This document shows, piece by piece, positions 1 through 9,333 of a DNA stretch of 38,392 nucleotides. The translations under genes and the position numbers were made by a program. This stretch comes from an uncultured Thermanaerothrix sp. (GTDB taxonomy: Bacteria; Chloroflexota; Anaerolineae; Anaerolineales; Anaerolineaceae), in assembly GCF_938028735.1 (NCBI RefSeq), contig NZ_CALIMF010000022.1:1-38392 (forward strand), read 5' to 3'. Below the pieces are notes generated by a model. It was not told the origin of the DNA. It did not search any database and saw nothing but the letters and a program-made list of their open reading frames with translations. Within the stretch, counting starts at the first letter, position 1. Each line of letters starts with the position of its first letter.

Positions 1-1
1 G

Positions 2-1594
2 GCGCAGGATGGGCGCTTCTTGCTCTTCGTCTCGCGCGCCACCAACCTGATCTGCGGGCTGAGTGCGAGCGAGTATCAGAGCGATATCCCCAACGCCAGC
101 CCGATGGAGCGGCGCGCCAACATCTTCCTGCTCGACCGCGATTACGACCGGAACGGTATCTACGATGAGTTTGACCAGCGAGGGGGGGTGCGCATTTACC
201 TGCTCTCGCAGAACCCCGACGGCAAACCTGCCAACGGGACGACCGAATACCCGGCTGCGGCCTACGTTGAAGAGAATGGCCAACCTTACCTCTTGGTGGC
301 GTTTCAATCCCGCGCCACCAACCTGGCGCCGCAAAACCTGCCCTCCGGCAAGACCAGCGACGATAACGGGTTTAGCGATATTTACCTCTTCCGCTTCAAT
401 TTTGATGCCACAAAAACCGAATATATGCAAATCACCCAGCGCTACCTGGTCTCAGTGCCCTCGGTGCCGCTGGGAGAGTTGAAGCCCGCCGCACTGGCCA
501 ACCACGCGTCCTATGCGCCTTCCATCTCGCGCGATGGGCTGGTGATCAGTTTCCACTCCTACGCCAACAACCTGGTGGAGGGGGATACCAACAACGTGTG
601 TCCCTACACGGAGGGAGAAGGGATTGAGGGGGTGCCGACCACCAGTTGCCCGGATGTGTTTGCCCACGATTGGAATGCCCAGCAGACCTGGCGGGTCTCG
701 CTAACTTCGAACGGTCAGCAAGGTGCGCCGGATTCGGTGTACGCGGGGCTTTCGGCGACTGGCCAGTTCGCCTTCTTTGCCTCCTACGCCGACCTGGACC
801 TTAACAACGATACTCGGATCTATCAAAACGTGCTCCAAATTTACCTGCGGGATATGGGCAACCCGCCCGGCAACCCCAACGTGCAGCCGACCTACTGGGA
901 TTGGGGCACCTTGCACCTGAGCACCGGCGGAGAAGCCAAGACCTTCACGGTGCGTTTCCTGGGGGATCTGTACGTGAGCGATGTGCAGTTCCGGCTAACT
1001 CAGCCGCAAAGTGCTCCGCTGGAAACCTTTACATTCAGGCATGACTGTTCTCTAAATACCCAGAACCCGTATAAGCGCGGTGAGTATTGTACGTTCACCG
1101 TCAGGTTCAACGGCGGCGCGGTGCCAGATACCGAGTACACCGGGGAGGTTGAAATCGCGGTCAAGCGCCAACTGAGCGACAGCCCGCGCAAGGTGCGCAT
1201 TGGTGTGCGGGCCAAGACGGCGTATTACGGCGTCACGGCCGACTCCGCCGAGCTGAGCGCTAGTGGCACGCCGGGCAGCACGGTGACCTACACCTTCACG
1301 GTGGAGAACGCCGGCGACCTGGCCGAAGATCTGGTGTTAAGCGACCCCAATCGAACTAATGGCTCATGGATCACGGCGTTCCCGACCACGCTAAGCAGTG
1401 TGCAGCCTAACAGCGCTGATCCACGTGTGGTGCAGGTGCAAGTGCGAGTGCCGTCGAGCGGGGTGAGCGTAGGGCACTCCAAGCAGGATCAGGTCACCGT
1501 CTGCTCCAGCCATGACCCCCGCGCCTGCTGGACGGTCACCCTGACCACCACGGTGGATAACTTCCGCGTGTTCATCCCGGCGGTGATGCGGTAA
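2..1594 (+). CDS. Secreted TolB/WD40-like beta-propeller protein with C-terminal DUF11-like domain (5' partial)
   Basis: The frame is open to the left edge, so the true start lies outside the window; the first possible internal start (TTG at 20) falls inside a propeller strand. At least four blade-like repeats follow a pattern of DG-x-hydrophobic-F-x-S-x-A-x-N-L followed by D-rich turns and DI(Y/F) strands, as in TolB-type propellers (for example FVSRATNL, FQSRATNL, FHSYANNL, FASYADLDL). The last ~120 residues contain GSTVTYTFTVENAG, typical of DUF11/CARDB-like Ig-fold repeats of cell-surface proteins. The protein ends in FRVFIPAVMR, which resembles the hydrophobic tail (pattern similar to YLPLVLR) seen at the C-terminus of many exported Chloroflexota proteins. 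The exact role is unknown; binding or display on the cell surface is inference. Confidence 0.8.
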   Translation, partial: AQDGRFLLFVSRATNLICGLSASEYQSDIPNASPMERRANIFLLDRDYDRNGIYDEFDQRGGVRIYLLSQNPDGKPANGTTEYPAAAYVEENGQPYLLVAFQSRATNLAPQNLPSGKTSDDNGFSDIYLFRFNFDATKTEYMQITQRYLVSVPSVPLGELKPAALANHASYAPSISRDGLVISFHSYANNLVEGDTNNVCPYTEGEGIEGVPTTSCPDVFAHDWNAQQTWRVSLTSNGQQGAPDSVYAGLSATGQFAFFASYADLDLNNDTRIYQNVLQIYLRDMGNPPGNPNVQPTYWDWGTLHLSTGGEAKTFTVRFLGDLYVSDVQFRLTQPQSAPLETFTFRHDCSLNTQNPYKRGEYCTFTVRFNGGAVPDTEYTGEVEIAVKRQLSDSPRKVRIGVRAKTAYYGVTADSAELSASGTPGSTVTYTFTVENAGDLAEDLVLSDPNRTNGSWITAFPTTLSSVQPNSADPRVVQVQVRVPSSGVSVGHSKQDQVTVCSSHDPRACWTVTLTTTVDNFRVFIPAVMR

Positions 1595-1701
1595 TGAACA
1601 GACCGCTCAACCGCCCGCGCTCCAGCGGCGCTGCAGAAGGCTCGTCCGGGGGAAGCCAGGGGAGCCAAGTAAGTGAGCGGTGGGGCGGCAGCATTTCTCC
1701 C

Positions 1702-2385
1702 CTATGGCAGGTATTGAGCGAACATCATGGGCAATAGAATAAATGCATAGGCATCATTCAAAATGTGCATCAATATGCACGCGGGCAAATTACGGCGCTT
1801 GACATACAAAAGGGTAACCACAATGCTCCATACCCCGATCTGAAGGGTGCCCCCAAGTCCCCAGAAGGGAATGTGCAGCAGTACAAAGGCCGCATAGGCG
1901 ATCAAGGCGCTTAGACCAAGGCGATGGGTCAAGGCGTACAGGCGCTCGATTGGGTAGCCGCGAGAGAGGATTTCTTCTGTAATGCCTGCTGTGAGGACAA
2001 CCCCTATGCGCAGCCCTAGGGGGATTTCTGCCAGTTGGTTTATCCCCCCCGAGGTGGTGCCCAAGCCCAGTGCAGTGACAATGGGCGTTGTTGCCACAAA
2101 CGAAAACGCGCCAACCACGAACCCCACTAGCCCCCACCCCACATCCTGCCACGACATCTTCTTAAAGCCGATAGATGTTAAGGGTTGTTTTTCCCAAAAC
2201 AAGAGAATTGCTAACAGGATAAGGGTGACCGCCCATTCTTCTATGATGAGAAGGCGCGCTCGTGAGGGGGTTAGTGCACCTTCACGTTGCGCGCCAAATA
2301 GCAGGCCCAGCGCATTGATCACAAAAGGCAGTCCCAAGGCTACGAACAAACCGACAAAAGTTGCCATCCGTTGTTTTGTACGCAT
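1702..2385 (-). CDS. CPBP family intramembrane glutamic endopeptidase (CAAX protease-like)
   Basis: This 227-residue, strongly hydrophobic protein has about six membrane segments. The three family signatures are present in order: EEILSR (EExxxR, residues 137-142), an F-x-x-x-H element ending at H171, and H207-x-x-N210. These are the catalytic and metal or water-coordinating residues of CPBP/Rce1-type intramembrane proteases. Bacterial members process small peptides or prenylated proteins, or act in immunity to bacteriocins; the substrate here cannot be told. ATG at 2385 is preceded by GGGAG about nine bases upstream. It stands alone on the minus strand with a long upstream gap. Base composition is lower in G+C than in the genes from 10 kb onward. 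Confidence 0.88.
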   Translation of the reverse strand: MRTKQRMATFVGLFVALGLPFVINALGLLFGAQREGALTPSRARLLIIEEWAVTLILLAILLFWEKQPLTSIGFKKMSWQDVGWGLVGFVVGAFSFVATTPIVTALGLGTTSGGINQLAEIPLGLRIGVVLTAGITEEILSRGYPIERLYALTHRLGLSALIAYAAFVLLHIPFWGLGGTLQIGVWSIVVTLLYVKRRNLPACILMHILNDAYAFILLPMMFAQYLP

Positions 2386-2806
2386 TGCATCTGCTCCCGA
2401 AAATGATGGACTGTTAGGTTGCTCAGCAAAGACACGAGGTCTTCCTTGGCTGTGTCTCTAACTCTATCGCCAATCCTTATTAGATGATGGCACCTGATGC
2501 AATTCGTGACCCCCCAGCCGAATATTATACATGGAAGCTGAAGGTTCGATCTGTCAAAGTTTTCGAAACTTGTGCCCGCTCCCCCGCACCGAATGGTTTA
2601 CCTTATTGGCTCGTAGGCGGGCGTAGACGGTGCTTGAGCGCAGAAGACAACCCAGCCGTGGAAGACACCCAAGAACGGGGTGGAATCCTGCTACTCAGGT
2701 CCACCCCCAGGCTGATGTGGCCAACCTTCCGGTCGGACGAACGAGCCGCTGACACATGCTTGGCAAACGGTGTTGAGTGGGTTTTCTGGGTTGCGCTCCT
2801 ACGCGA
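2386..2806. other. Intergenic region, about 420 bases, no convincing gene
   Basis: A 108-codon frame runs through this stretch on the plus strand but has no domain, composition or start site that looks genuine. On the minus strand a TATAAT preceded directly by TG lies at 2529-2524 and could be the -10 of the CPBP gene, giving a leader of about 135 bases. No good -35 box is at the proper distance. Nothing else is recognisable. Confidence 0.4.
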
Positions 2807-3388
2807 CTAAAACCACTTCCCTATCCAACCAAATGTTAAGATGGTAACCCATATTCCTGCTATGGCTCCAGCCACTAACTGCGCAGGTGTATGTTTTCGA
2901 CGCTGCAGACGTGCCCAAGCCACCAGCGGCAGGCTCAAAAAAGCCCCTACTGCAGGGGCCCCAAAAACGTACACCAGTGCAGTAGCAAAGCCACCCACGC
3001 CAGCCATGTGCAAACTGATCTTCCAAAAATTGGAGATGGTCAACATGATCACGGCAAGACAAAAGTAAGTCAGAACGATGAGGCTCAACAAATGCGGTCC
3101 GTGTAGCGTGCGAAGCATCAGGAGGGCGAGCACGTCACTACTCAAACTGATCAAAATAAAGCGCGGGCGTTCGGAGCGTCTGCTCATTTCCAAATCACTA
3201 ACCCAACCGCGCCGAATGCCAATTAACAAATAGGCTAATGGAATGCCCGTCACAATAGCAAGGATGAGGATGGCCCAGCCCAAGCCAGATATGCCGGCTT
3301 CAATCCACCCAAAAACCAAAAAGATGGGTATGGAGAGCACGGAACTGTCAAATAGAATGGATACCCAACGTGCCAGACGATCTTTCAT
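2807..3388 (-). CDS. PAP2-like integral membrane phosphatase family protein
   Basis: About six hydrophobic segments are present. Three spaced elements match the PAP2 phosphatase layout in degenerate form: SERPRF (for KxxxxxxRP), SLHMAG (the PSGH position, with the histidine kept) and RLQRRKHTPAQ (for SRxxxxxHxxxD, with Q in place of D). In known PAP2 enzymes these residues dephosphorylate lipid phosphates or undecaprenyl-diphosphate at the membrane face. Loss of the classical PSGH and final Asp makes activity uncertain. I place the start at ATG 3388 because GGAG lies nine bases upstream. The longer frame from ATG 3403 has only a C-run before it. The gene lies between the CPBP protease and the merA-like gene on the same strand, with gaps too wide to claim an operon. 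Confidence 0.65.
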   Translation of the reverse strand: MKDRLARWVSILFDSSVLSIPIFLVFGWIEAGISGLGWAILILAIVTGIPLAYLLIGIRRGWVSDLEMSRRSERPRFILISLSSDVLALLMLRTLHGPHLLSLIVLTYFCLAVIMLTISNFWKISLHMAGVGGFATALVYVFGAPAVGAFLSLPLVAWARLQRRKHTPAQLVAGAIAGIWVTILTFGWIGKWF

Positions 3389-3561
3389 AGTCAAGCGCTC
3401 CATGCGGGGGTGTTCTAAGAATCATACACCCAACAGCCTGTCTTGGGTGTCAATAGGTGTCTGCCGACACTCGCGCTTTGCCTGTGCTCGTGCCGCCTTG
3501 CCCTGAGCCGAGTGAAGTGGGCTAGAAGCGCAGGTGGAGCGGACTTTCATGCTTCCGACTT

Positions 3562-4995
3562 CTACTCGGCACAACATGAAAGCCTGGCTGGATCTTTGAA
3601 ATACGAAATTGCCGCGATCTTCAACGCCTCCGCCATTGTGGGGTAGACGTGGATCATGTCGATAAAGTCCTCCAGTTTGGCGTGAAAGCGTAGCGCCATC
3701 GCTGCTTCGTGGATGACTTCACTCGCGTTGGGCATCACCAAGGAGACGCCCACAACTTCGCGTGTGGTTCGGTTAATGACGATTTTGGCGAGGCCATCGG
3801 TTTGATGGGTCGCTCCCGCACGCGGAACGAGTTCCAGCGGGATGGTGCCGCACCAGCAACGGATGCCTGAACTGACGGCTTCCGCGTCGGTTTGCCCGAC
3901 CATGGCCACCTGTGGATCGGTAAAGATCGTGCGCGGGATGACCCGGTGATCCACTTTCCGATGGGCCTCTGTCAACGCGTTCATCGCCGCGATGACGCCA
4001 TCGTGGGCGCCGACCGGGGTAGCCATCTGGCTGTCGGCATGGTTCCCGATCACGTCACCTGCGGCCCAGAGGTTTGGGACGCTGGTTTGCAGTTCATCGT
4101 TAACCTGCACAAATCCGTGCTCATCCAATTCCACGCCAACCTTTTCCAGGCCGATACCATGGGTGTTTGGCTCTCGGCCCGTAGCGATGAGCAATTTCTG
4201 CGCGCTAAAGGTTTGGGGCTTGCCATTTACGCTCGCCAACACTTCAATTCCGTTGGGGGATGTTTGCAAAATGCGCCTTACCTGCGCGGCAGTGACGATG
4301 TTCACGCCTTCCTTACGCAGGAGAAACGTCAGCATGCTGGAGACCTCTGGCTCATAGCGCGGTAAGATGACCGGACTCCGCTCTAAAATGGTGACGTGCG
4401 TCCCGAAGCGGTGAAACATCTGTCCTAGTTCAAGCGCGATGTAACCCCCACCAAGGATTATGAGCGACTCGGGTAATTCGGTCAATTCTATGCCCTCATT
4501 AACAGTTAACAAATCCGAGGTGAGGTACGGGACGCGGTCAAGCCCTTCAATGGGCGGAATGACAGGGCGCGTCCCCGTTGCGACGAGAATGTGCTCGCCG
4601 CGTAGCGTGATCTCCCCCACGCGGACGGTGTGCGCGTCTAGCAGTTCGGCGCTGCCATCGAACACCTGAATGTTTTTCTCATGGGTCAGGATGGATTGAT
4701 ACTTTTTGCCGCGGTAAACTGCGACAACTTCCTGTTTTTGCGCGATGAGTTCGGCGAAGTCCACCTCCATTTTGACAGGTTTGAGCCCCGGGTACCGCGG
4801 GTGCGCTGCTTCCCAGACAATGCGCGCCGCCTCGATGAGATTCTTGCTCGGCAAACAGCCGCGATTAACGCAGGTTCCGCCCAGGGTCCGCATTTCGGTC
4901 ATGGCGGCGGTCTTCCCTAGTTCCGCAGCGCGAATGGCAGCGGCAAAGGCGGTGGAGCCTGAGCCCAAAATAACCAGATCAAATGAACCGCTCAT
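3562..4995 (-). CDS. merA: Mercuric reductase-like flavoprotein disulfide oxidoreductase (MerA core without HMA domain)
   Basis: This 477-residue class I pyridine nucleotide-disulfide oxidoreductase has the FAD-binding [10 protein letters not shown] near the N-terminus and the redox pair C42/C47 in GGTCVNRGC. It also has a central NAD(P)H domain ([11 protein letters not shown]), GREPN and AAGDV. Two features point to MerA rather than lipoamide dehydrogenase. One is the C-terminal vicinal cysteine pair C474-C475 (LSCCAE), which receives Hg(II). The other is [12 protein letters not shown], where lipoamide dehydrogenases have HPT-x-x-E; the tyrosine is a MerA ligand. The N-terminal NmerA (heavy-metal-associated) domain is absent, as in several deep-branching MerA proteins. 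No merR, merT or merP is adjacent, and no MerR operator was seen. Hg(II) reduction to Hg(0) in the cytosol is the likely reaction, by family knowledge. Confidence 0.85.
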   Translation of the reverse strand: MSGSFDLVILGSGSTAFAAAIRAAELGKTAAMTEMRTLGGTCVNRGCLPSKNLIEAARIVWEAAHPRYPGLKPVKMEVDFAELIAQKQEVVAVYRGKKYQSILTHEKNIQVFDGSAELLDAHTVRVGEITLRGEHILVATGTRPVIPPIEGLDRVPYLTSDLLTVNEGIELTELPESLIILGGGYIALELGQMFHRFGTHVTILERSPVILPRYEPEVSSMLTFLLRKEGVNIVTAAQVRRILQTSPNGIEVLASVNGKPQTFSAQKLLIATGREPNTHGIGLEKVGVELDEHGFVQVNDELQTSVPNLWAAGDVIGNHADSQMATPVGAHDGVIAAMNALTEAHRKVDHRVIPRTIFTDPQVAMVGQTDAEAVSSGIRCWCGTIPLELVPRAGATHQTDGLAKIVINRTTREVVGVSLVMPNASEVIHEAAMALRFHAKLEDFIDMIHVYPTMAEALKIAAISYFKDPARLSCCAE

Positions 4996-5109
4996 TGTAT
5001 CCTTACCCTTTCAGGGTGTTCCTACGGTTGAAGCGTACAAGAAGCGGCCTGAGGGCCCGTGATAAGCCGAGACCTGCTACCGGCTTCATGCAGTGTTAGG
5101 TGGCGCTTG

Positions 5110-6924
5110 CTACCCCAGTTTGTTGGCATTCAGGAACGCCTTGACCGTATTAAAGGCATTAAAGAACAACGGTGTCCCGGCAAACGAGAGTGGTGAGACA
5201 GGACCGATGGTCATAAAGGAATATTCCCTGCCAGCGGTGTCGAACGATGAATGGGGATCTCGGAACAATTGATAAAGGTCGAGGGCTTTGCTACGCCCCC
5301 CTACCAGTTCGCTCAACGCTTTGAACTCCGCCCCCATTCCCAGGCCGAAGCCGAAGAAAAAGATGCGCAGTTGTTCTAAGATCTCACGATGCAAACTGGA
5401 GAGGGTCTGGCTGATGAACAACCACCCGACCCCGTATTTGCGCGTGGTGCGTGCCGCATCAATGAGGATGCCCCGTACGGCTTTCTTTTCCTCGTTTTCG
5501 GGCTCCTCACGGGGGGCGAGGCGATGGGCTTCATCTATCAGCACCAGCGTATTGAGGCTGCGGTTCTGTTTGTAGGCGTATTCTGCCGCGGTGCGAATGC
5601 CTTCCAGCAAGCGTTTAATCACCAGCGCTTGAATCATCTCATTCCAGAACAACGGGGTACTTTGAGGTTGGGATTGATCCCCACCAAACAGAGGGAGCGT
5701 ATTCAAACTGCCAGGAGTTTGAGTCGCTTGTTCCACCGACAGGTCTATGACAACGAGAGGCCGCTGATCTTGGTCAGGGGCAAACAGACGAGCAAGTAGG
5801 TGCTCTACTTTTTGCGCTCCTGGCCGATCCTCGCGAAACAGTTGTGTAACGGGAAGCCAAACTGTTTGATATAAGTCGTTCGGATTGGTGTCAGCCATTT
5901 GCTGACGTACTCGTTCCCTGGCCTCTTTCGAACCGTAGAATCGCACCAAGATACGCTCTTCCTGCAAGTGCTCCCAGACCTTTCTGAAGCTCTCCTTCTT
6001 ATGCAAACTGGCGAGGCGTATGTCGTCTTTTTGCAGTTGTTCGCTTATGACCTCTGCGGCCTGACGCTGGTTTTCCACTGCTTTAACGCCAAGTCTTTGA
6101 AAGAAGCCGGATTCCAAGAGAATCTGTTCAAACAGATCCCATCGGTCGAGCACCAGATCTTTCACCCCATGCACTTGAACGGGTTTTCCGAGCCGGTTCA
6201 AGATTTCCTTCATCGGCAATTGGAATTCCCCCGGCACAGCCTCGCCCCTGGCTTCTTGGGCAAATTCACCTTGAGGATCAATGACCAGAAGCGCCATCTT
6301 GGGATAACGAGCATAGGCCAACAGGATCATCTTAGCCAGCACCGATTTCCCAGATCCCGTCTTTCCAAAGATGCCCAGGTGGTAGGCCTCCCCAGCGCCC
6401 TGCGGACCGGTATCGAAATGCTTGAACCAAAGCGGCAGAAGAGGCTTTGAACCGTAGACATGCCCCAGGTAGAACAGTTGGTCGCGGTAGGGCGAGAGCA
6501 ATTCAGAGAGGGTCGCATCATTGACCAAATGAATGGGCGTGCCCGTGGCCGGGACGGTGCCCAAGATGCTGGGACGATAGCCGTCGGGCCCCGCCGAGAA
6601 CACAGCGCTGATGGTCATCTCTCCCATGTGGGTATCCTGGCGCTCGCTAACGGTATCTACCCGCCCACGCTGACGGATCAGGCTACGCATGGTAGGGTCT
6701 TCATGCCAGACGTTGCGCAGTTTCACCTCGGTAATCTGTCCCAGCGCGTAATGGGAAAGGCCATCCTGATGATAGCGGAATAGGGCCAGTTCCCCGACCA
6801 GTTTCTTATTAACGGCTCCAGCCAGAATATCTAGCGCTATTTCACTGGTAGAAGATGGTGAGCCAACGACACCAATTCGTTCTGCCTCATCTACAAGGTG
6901 GTCCAAACTTAAGTGTTCCTGCAT
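5110..6924 (-). CDS. HerA/FtsK-like hexameric DNA-translocase ATPase of a DruA-NurA-HerA operon
   Basis: I place the start at ATG 6924 (604 residues), not at the upstream in-frame ATG 7005. AGGAGGGT at 6938-6931 gives perfect Shine-Dalgarno spacing and overlaps the stop of the NurA-like gene, leaving only four bases between the genes. The Walker A motif GKTGSGKS is at about residues 187-194 and is followed by LLVIDPQGEFA, the HerA-style strand. A Walker B of the type LVLIDEAHRLAP with the catalytic Glu lies near the C-terminal third, followed by an ISQTLSSL sensor. The N-terminal ~170 residues look beta-rich, like the HAS-barrel of HerA. Charged alpha-helical sequence sits between Walker A and B (around residues 235-345). 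HerA translocates DNA and stimulates a partner NurA nuclease; here that partner is encoded just upstream. Confidence 0.85.
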   Translation of the reverse strand: MQEHLSLDHLVDEAERIGVVGSPSSTSEIALDILAGAVNKKLVGELALFRYHQDGLSHYALGQITEVKLRNVWHEDPTMRSLIRQRGRVDTVSERQDTHMGEMTISAVFSAGPDGYRPSILGTVPATGTPIHLVNDATLSELLSPYRDQLFYLGHVYGSKPLLPLWFKHFDTGPQGAGEAYHLGIFGKTGSGKSVLAKMILLAYARYPKMALLVIDPQGEFAQEARGEAVPGEFQLPMKEILNRLGKPVQVHGVKDLVLDRWDLFEQILLESGFFQRLGVKAVENQRQAAEVISEQLQKDDIRLASLHKKESFRKVWEHLQEERILVRFYGSKEARERVRQQMADTNPNDLYQTVWLPVTQLFREDRPGAQKVEHLLARLFAPDQDQRPLVVIDLSVEQATQTPGSLNTLPLFGGDQSQPQSTPLFWNEMIQALVIKRLLEGIRTAAEYAYKQNRSLNTLVLIDEAHRLAPREEPENEEKKAVRGILIDAARTTRKYGVGWLFISQTLSSLHREILEQLRIFFFGFGLGMGAEFKALSELVGGRSKALDLYQLFRDPHSSFDTAGREYSFMTIGPVSPLSFAGTPLFFNAFNTVKAFLNANKLG

Positions 6925-6928
6925 AAAT

Positions 6929-8080
6929 TCACCCTCCTGATTCGGTACGGTAGCCATGCAAACCCAGAAAAACCTCGCCCACATTTCCTCGATAGGTCTC
7001 GGCAATGTATTGGCTCGTTACCTGTCGAAAGGTGGGGATGGCCCTGGAAAGGTGCTTTACCATTCGGTCTGCCATATAAAGGGGATAGGGTTCCATGACC
7101 GCCGGTGCGCCGCACTGGTAACGGATTCCATGAAGTGCGGTGGCCAGGCGGGCCTGATTTTCGGCCACTGCGCGGCTCATCTCTACCCGGAGGGCTGGCA
7201 GCCAGGGATAAGGCCGGTAGTAAACAACCTGGATCTCGCCCAATAATGAGATGATCTTCTCGGCAGTCTGATGGGTGGTTTCCCTAATAGCCGGTTCCAG
7301 TGGGTTCAGATTCAAGTGCCAGGGCTCGGTTGGCGGTTGGAGTGACCGGGGGCACGTGTATTCACCCGGTTCCAACAGAAAGCTCAAGAGGCCGCGGTCA
7401 TCGTGGTTGTCGGGCCAACCCATCTTTTGGCCAATTTCCCGTCTCGCCGTGTACTTGGGTATTGCCAGCCAACAGCGGTCACTTCGGGCCGAGGCGAGGA
7501 TTTCCTGGTACACTTCCAGGAATGAAACCATTTGACCCAGAAATTGTTGTGTAGTCATCAGATGCGCGGTGTCCCTGCTTTTATTGAGGGCCTGGTTGAA
7601 GTAGATAAGGGGGGTCGTGAGAGAGCCATCCAGGAAAACCACCTCATGCGGAGCGCGTGAGGCCAGCATCAACTCCATACCGATCATCAGGGCGCGGAGG
7701 ATTGTGCTAGTTTCGGCCTCGTGAACCTCTGTCTCCACCCAGACAAGATGACGGGGCTCTGGCCAATGGCGTGTTTCCGAAGGCGGGGTTAGCCCCTCCA
7801 CCGCCACAGCAGCCGCAGCGACCAAATCGCTCGCCAACAGTCGCTCTACGGCGTAGGCGCCATCCACCCCGCAGGTGGTTGGGATGGGCATGTAGGGAAG
7901 TTCGGCATCACGGCGCAGTAACCCCGCCTGTTCAAGGCCAGTGCGCCATTCTTGGCGACGAGCACGGATCTGCTCAAAATCGGCTAGCAACTTCTGGCTA
8001 AGATCCTCGGTGCGTCTGAGGATCTCATCAACCAGTGCGGCGGGGAGTTCACCAAAGGGACGTTCGGCGGATTCCATCAT
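6929..8080 (-). CDS. NurA-like nuclease domain protein
   Basis: The protein has 383 residues (or 382 from the second ATG). D73 in CGVDGAYA and D151 in VFLDGSL are spaced like the two catalytic aspartates of NurA, an RNase H-fold 5'-3' exonuclease. An acidic stretch between them (around E116-E123) could supply the third metal ligand. Sequence similarity to classical NurA is modest, so I rely on these motifs plus the HerA gene directly downstream. The start overlaps the DruA-like stop as ATGA (8080-8077), which implies translational coupling. The stop overlaps the ribosome-binding site of herA. The protein is presumably loaded by HerA to degrade DNA. The gene is distinct from the second NurA gene at 16952. 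Confidence 0.72.
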   Translation of the reverse strand: MMESAERPFGELPAALVDEILRRTEDLSQKLLADFEQIRARRQEWRTGLEQAGLLRRDAELPYMPIPTTCGVDGAYAVERLLASDLVAAAAVAVEGLTPPSETRHWPEPRHLVWVETEVHEAETSTILRALMIGMELMLASRAPHEVVFLDGSLTTPLIYFNQALNKSRDTAHLMTTQQFLGQMVSFLEVYQEILASARSDRCWLAIPKYTARREIGQKMGWPDNHDDRGLLSFLLEPGEYTCPRSLQPPTEPWHLNLNPLEPAIRETTHQTAEKIISLLGEIQVVYYRPYPWLPALRVEMSRAVAENQARLATALHGIRYQCGAPAVMEPYPLYMADRMVKHLSRAIPTFRQVTSQYIAETYRGNVGEVFLGLHGYRTESGG

Positions 8081-9333
8081 TTCGCAACCTTGTCCTGTTC
8101 AAGTAGCAGCAGGCTCTTGATTCCCTCTTTACGCCACTCTCGCCATCCATCCACGCGTTCTGCGCGCGGCAGCAACCAGCGTTCGCGCCACCAGGCCACT
8201 AATTCCGAGAATGGGAGGTTGCGGTAGACCGGTTCGGTTTCACGCCCTTCCATGTAGGCTTCCAGGTTCTCCACCAAGCGGAAGAGAAACACTTCCCGCT
8301 TCACGCCGTGACGCAGCCAATCGGATGGGAGGCCTAAGTATTCCAATGCGCGCACCATGGTTTGCCATTTCCGGCGTGGGCCGGTGCCGAAGCCACCACG
8401 TGTTGAAATTCCCTGGCTTTCCAGGAATTCGCGGAACAACGGATAGAATTCCATCAGGTGAAACGTGCCATAACCTTCTGTGTAACCAAGGGACTCGGCG
8501 ATGGCCATTCCGTGATAGCGCAGGCGGTTATACAGGCTGCTCCGCCCAAAAGCGCTGGTGGTGGTCAGGGCAACGAGATGAGGCGGCAAGATGCGCCCTT
8601 CCATCTCGGTTGCACGTCCGGCGTACTTGCGCCAATACGCTTGGCGAATCTCATTAGAGGCAGCTACCAGCCCAATAAGCTTTCCGCCTAATAAGCGATC
8701 GTAGGGCGGTACAGCCCCCAAGGTTTGAATGTCCATGGTCTGATTGACCAGTTCGGTCTTCTTGCCAGGGGGATAGCGAAACAGGCGATCCCGCGCCGGA
8801 AAACTGAGAGGAGGGGACTGCAGGGCCAGCAGGCCGATGAGTTTTCCATTGGAGCGGTCAACCACCAGAAACCTCAAGCGACGGCCGTAACCCTTGGAGA
8901 ATGGGATGGACCAGAGCAGTCGGGCCACGCGAAAGAGATTGTGGTGTTGCTCGGTGGTCACTTCGACCAGGGCAGGGTCAATCCGCTCCGGCGTGATCTC
9001 GTCACCATCAGCGAAGAAGGGGAGATATTGAGGGAGATATCGCCGCAGCCAATCCTGACGCGCCATAATTTCGAGTTGCGAAGAGGGCCTGTGGATCTGC
9101 CGCAGACGCTCCTTATCCACCCAAGGAGACCATAACGTACCCTCCTCGGTGATTGCGAACCCGAGCTCTTTGAGTCGCTCAAGCACAAGTTGCCTTAATC
9201 CTTTTGCGTCCACGCTTTCAGCCTTTGTCGGGTTCCGTCTGCGAAGGGATGGAGTCTCGATAGGTCGTCGTTTTACCGTGTCCTCACTCCGACTAAACAT
9301 CCTGTTGGGTACAATGATGCCAGATTGGCACAC
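8077..9333 (-). CDS. DUF4338-type protein related to Druantia DruA
   Basis: This 418-residue protein is the first gene of the operon. Conserved-looking blocks include LRFLVVDRSNGKLIGLLAL, VPPYDRLLGGKLIGL and LVALTTTSAFGRSSLYNRL, then YTEGYGTFHL. These match my memory of the DUF4338 family, whose best-known member is DruA of the Druantia anti-phage system. The biochemical role of DUF4338 is not established. No Druantia helicase (DruE) is in the window; the partners here are NurA and HerA. The first ~55 residues are basic and low-complexity, so the true start could be ATG 9300 rather than 9333. A possible -10 (TAAAAT, 9369-9364 on the minus strand) lies just upstream. Composition is lower in G+C than the flanking 10-30 kb region, compatible with acquisition by transfer. 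Confidence 0.75.
   Translation of the reverse strand: MCQSGIIVPNRMFSRSEDTVKRRPIETPSLRRRNPTKAESVDAKGLRQLVLERLKELGFAITEEGTLWSPWVDKERLRQIHRPSSQLEIMARQDWLRRYLPQYLPFFADGDEITPERIDPALVEVTTEQHHNLFRVARLLWSIPFSKGYGRRLRFLVVDRSNGKLIGLLALQSPPLSFPARDRLFRYPPGKKTELVNQTMDIQTLGAVPPYDRLLGGKLIGLVAASNEIRQAYWRKYAGRATEMEGRILPPHLVALTTTSAFGRSSLYNRLRYHGMAIAESLGYTEGYGTFHLMEFYPLFREFLESQGISTRGGFGTGPRRKWQTMVRALEYLGLPSDWLRHGVKREVFLFRLVENLEAYMEGRETEPVYRNLPFSELVAWWRERWLLPRAERVDGWREWRKEGIKSLLLLEQDKVAK

Noticed and set aside
2484..2810. 108-codon plus-strand frame between two minus-strand membrane protein genes
   Set aside because: No domain, odd composition rich in Arg, Pro and Cys, no ribosome-binding site, and the region is better read as intergenic.
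6925..7005. N-terminal extension of the HerA-like ATPase of the DruA operon
   Set aside because: It overlaps the NurA-like gene, whereas ATG 6924 has a textbook ribosome-binding site.
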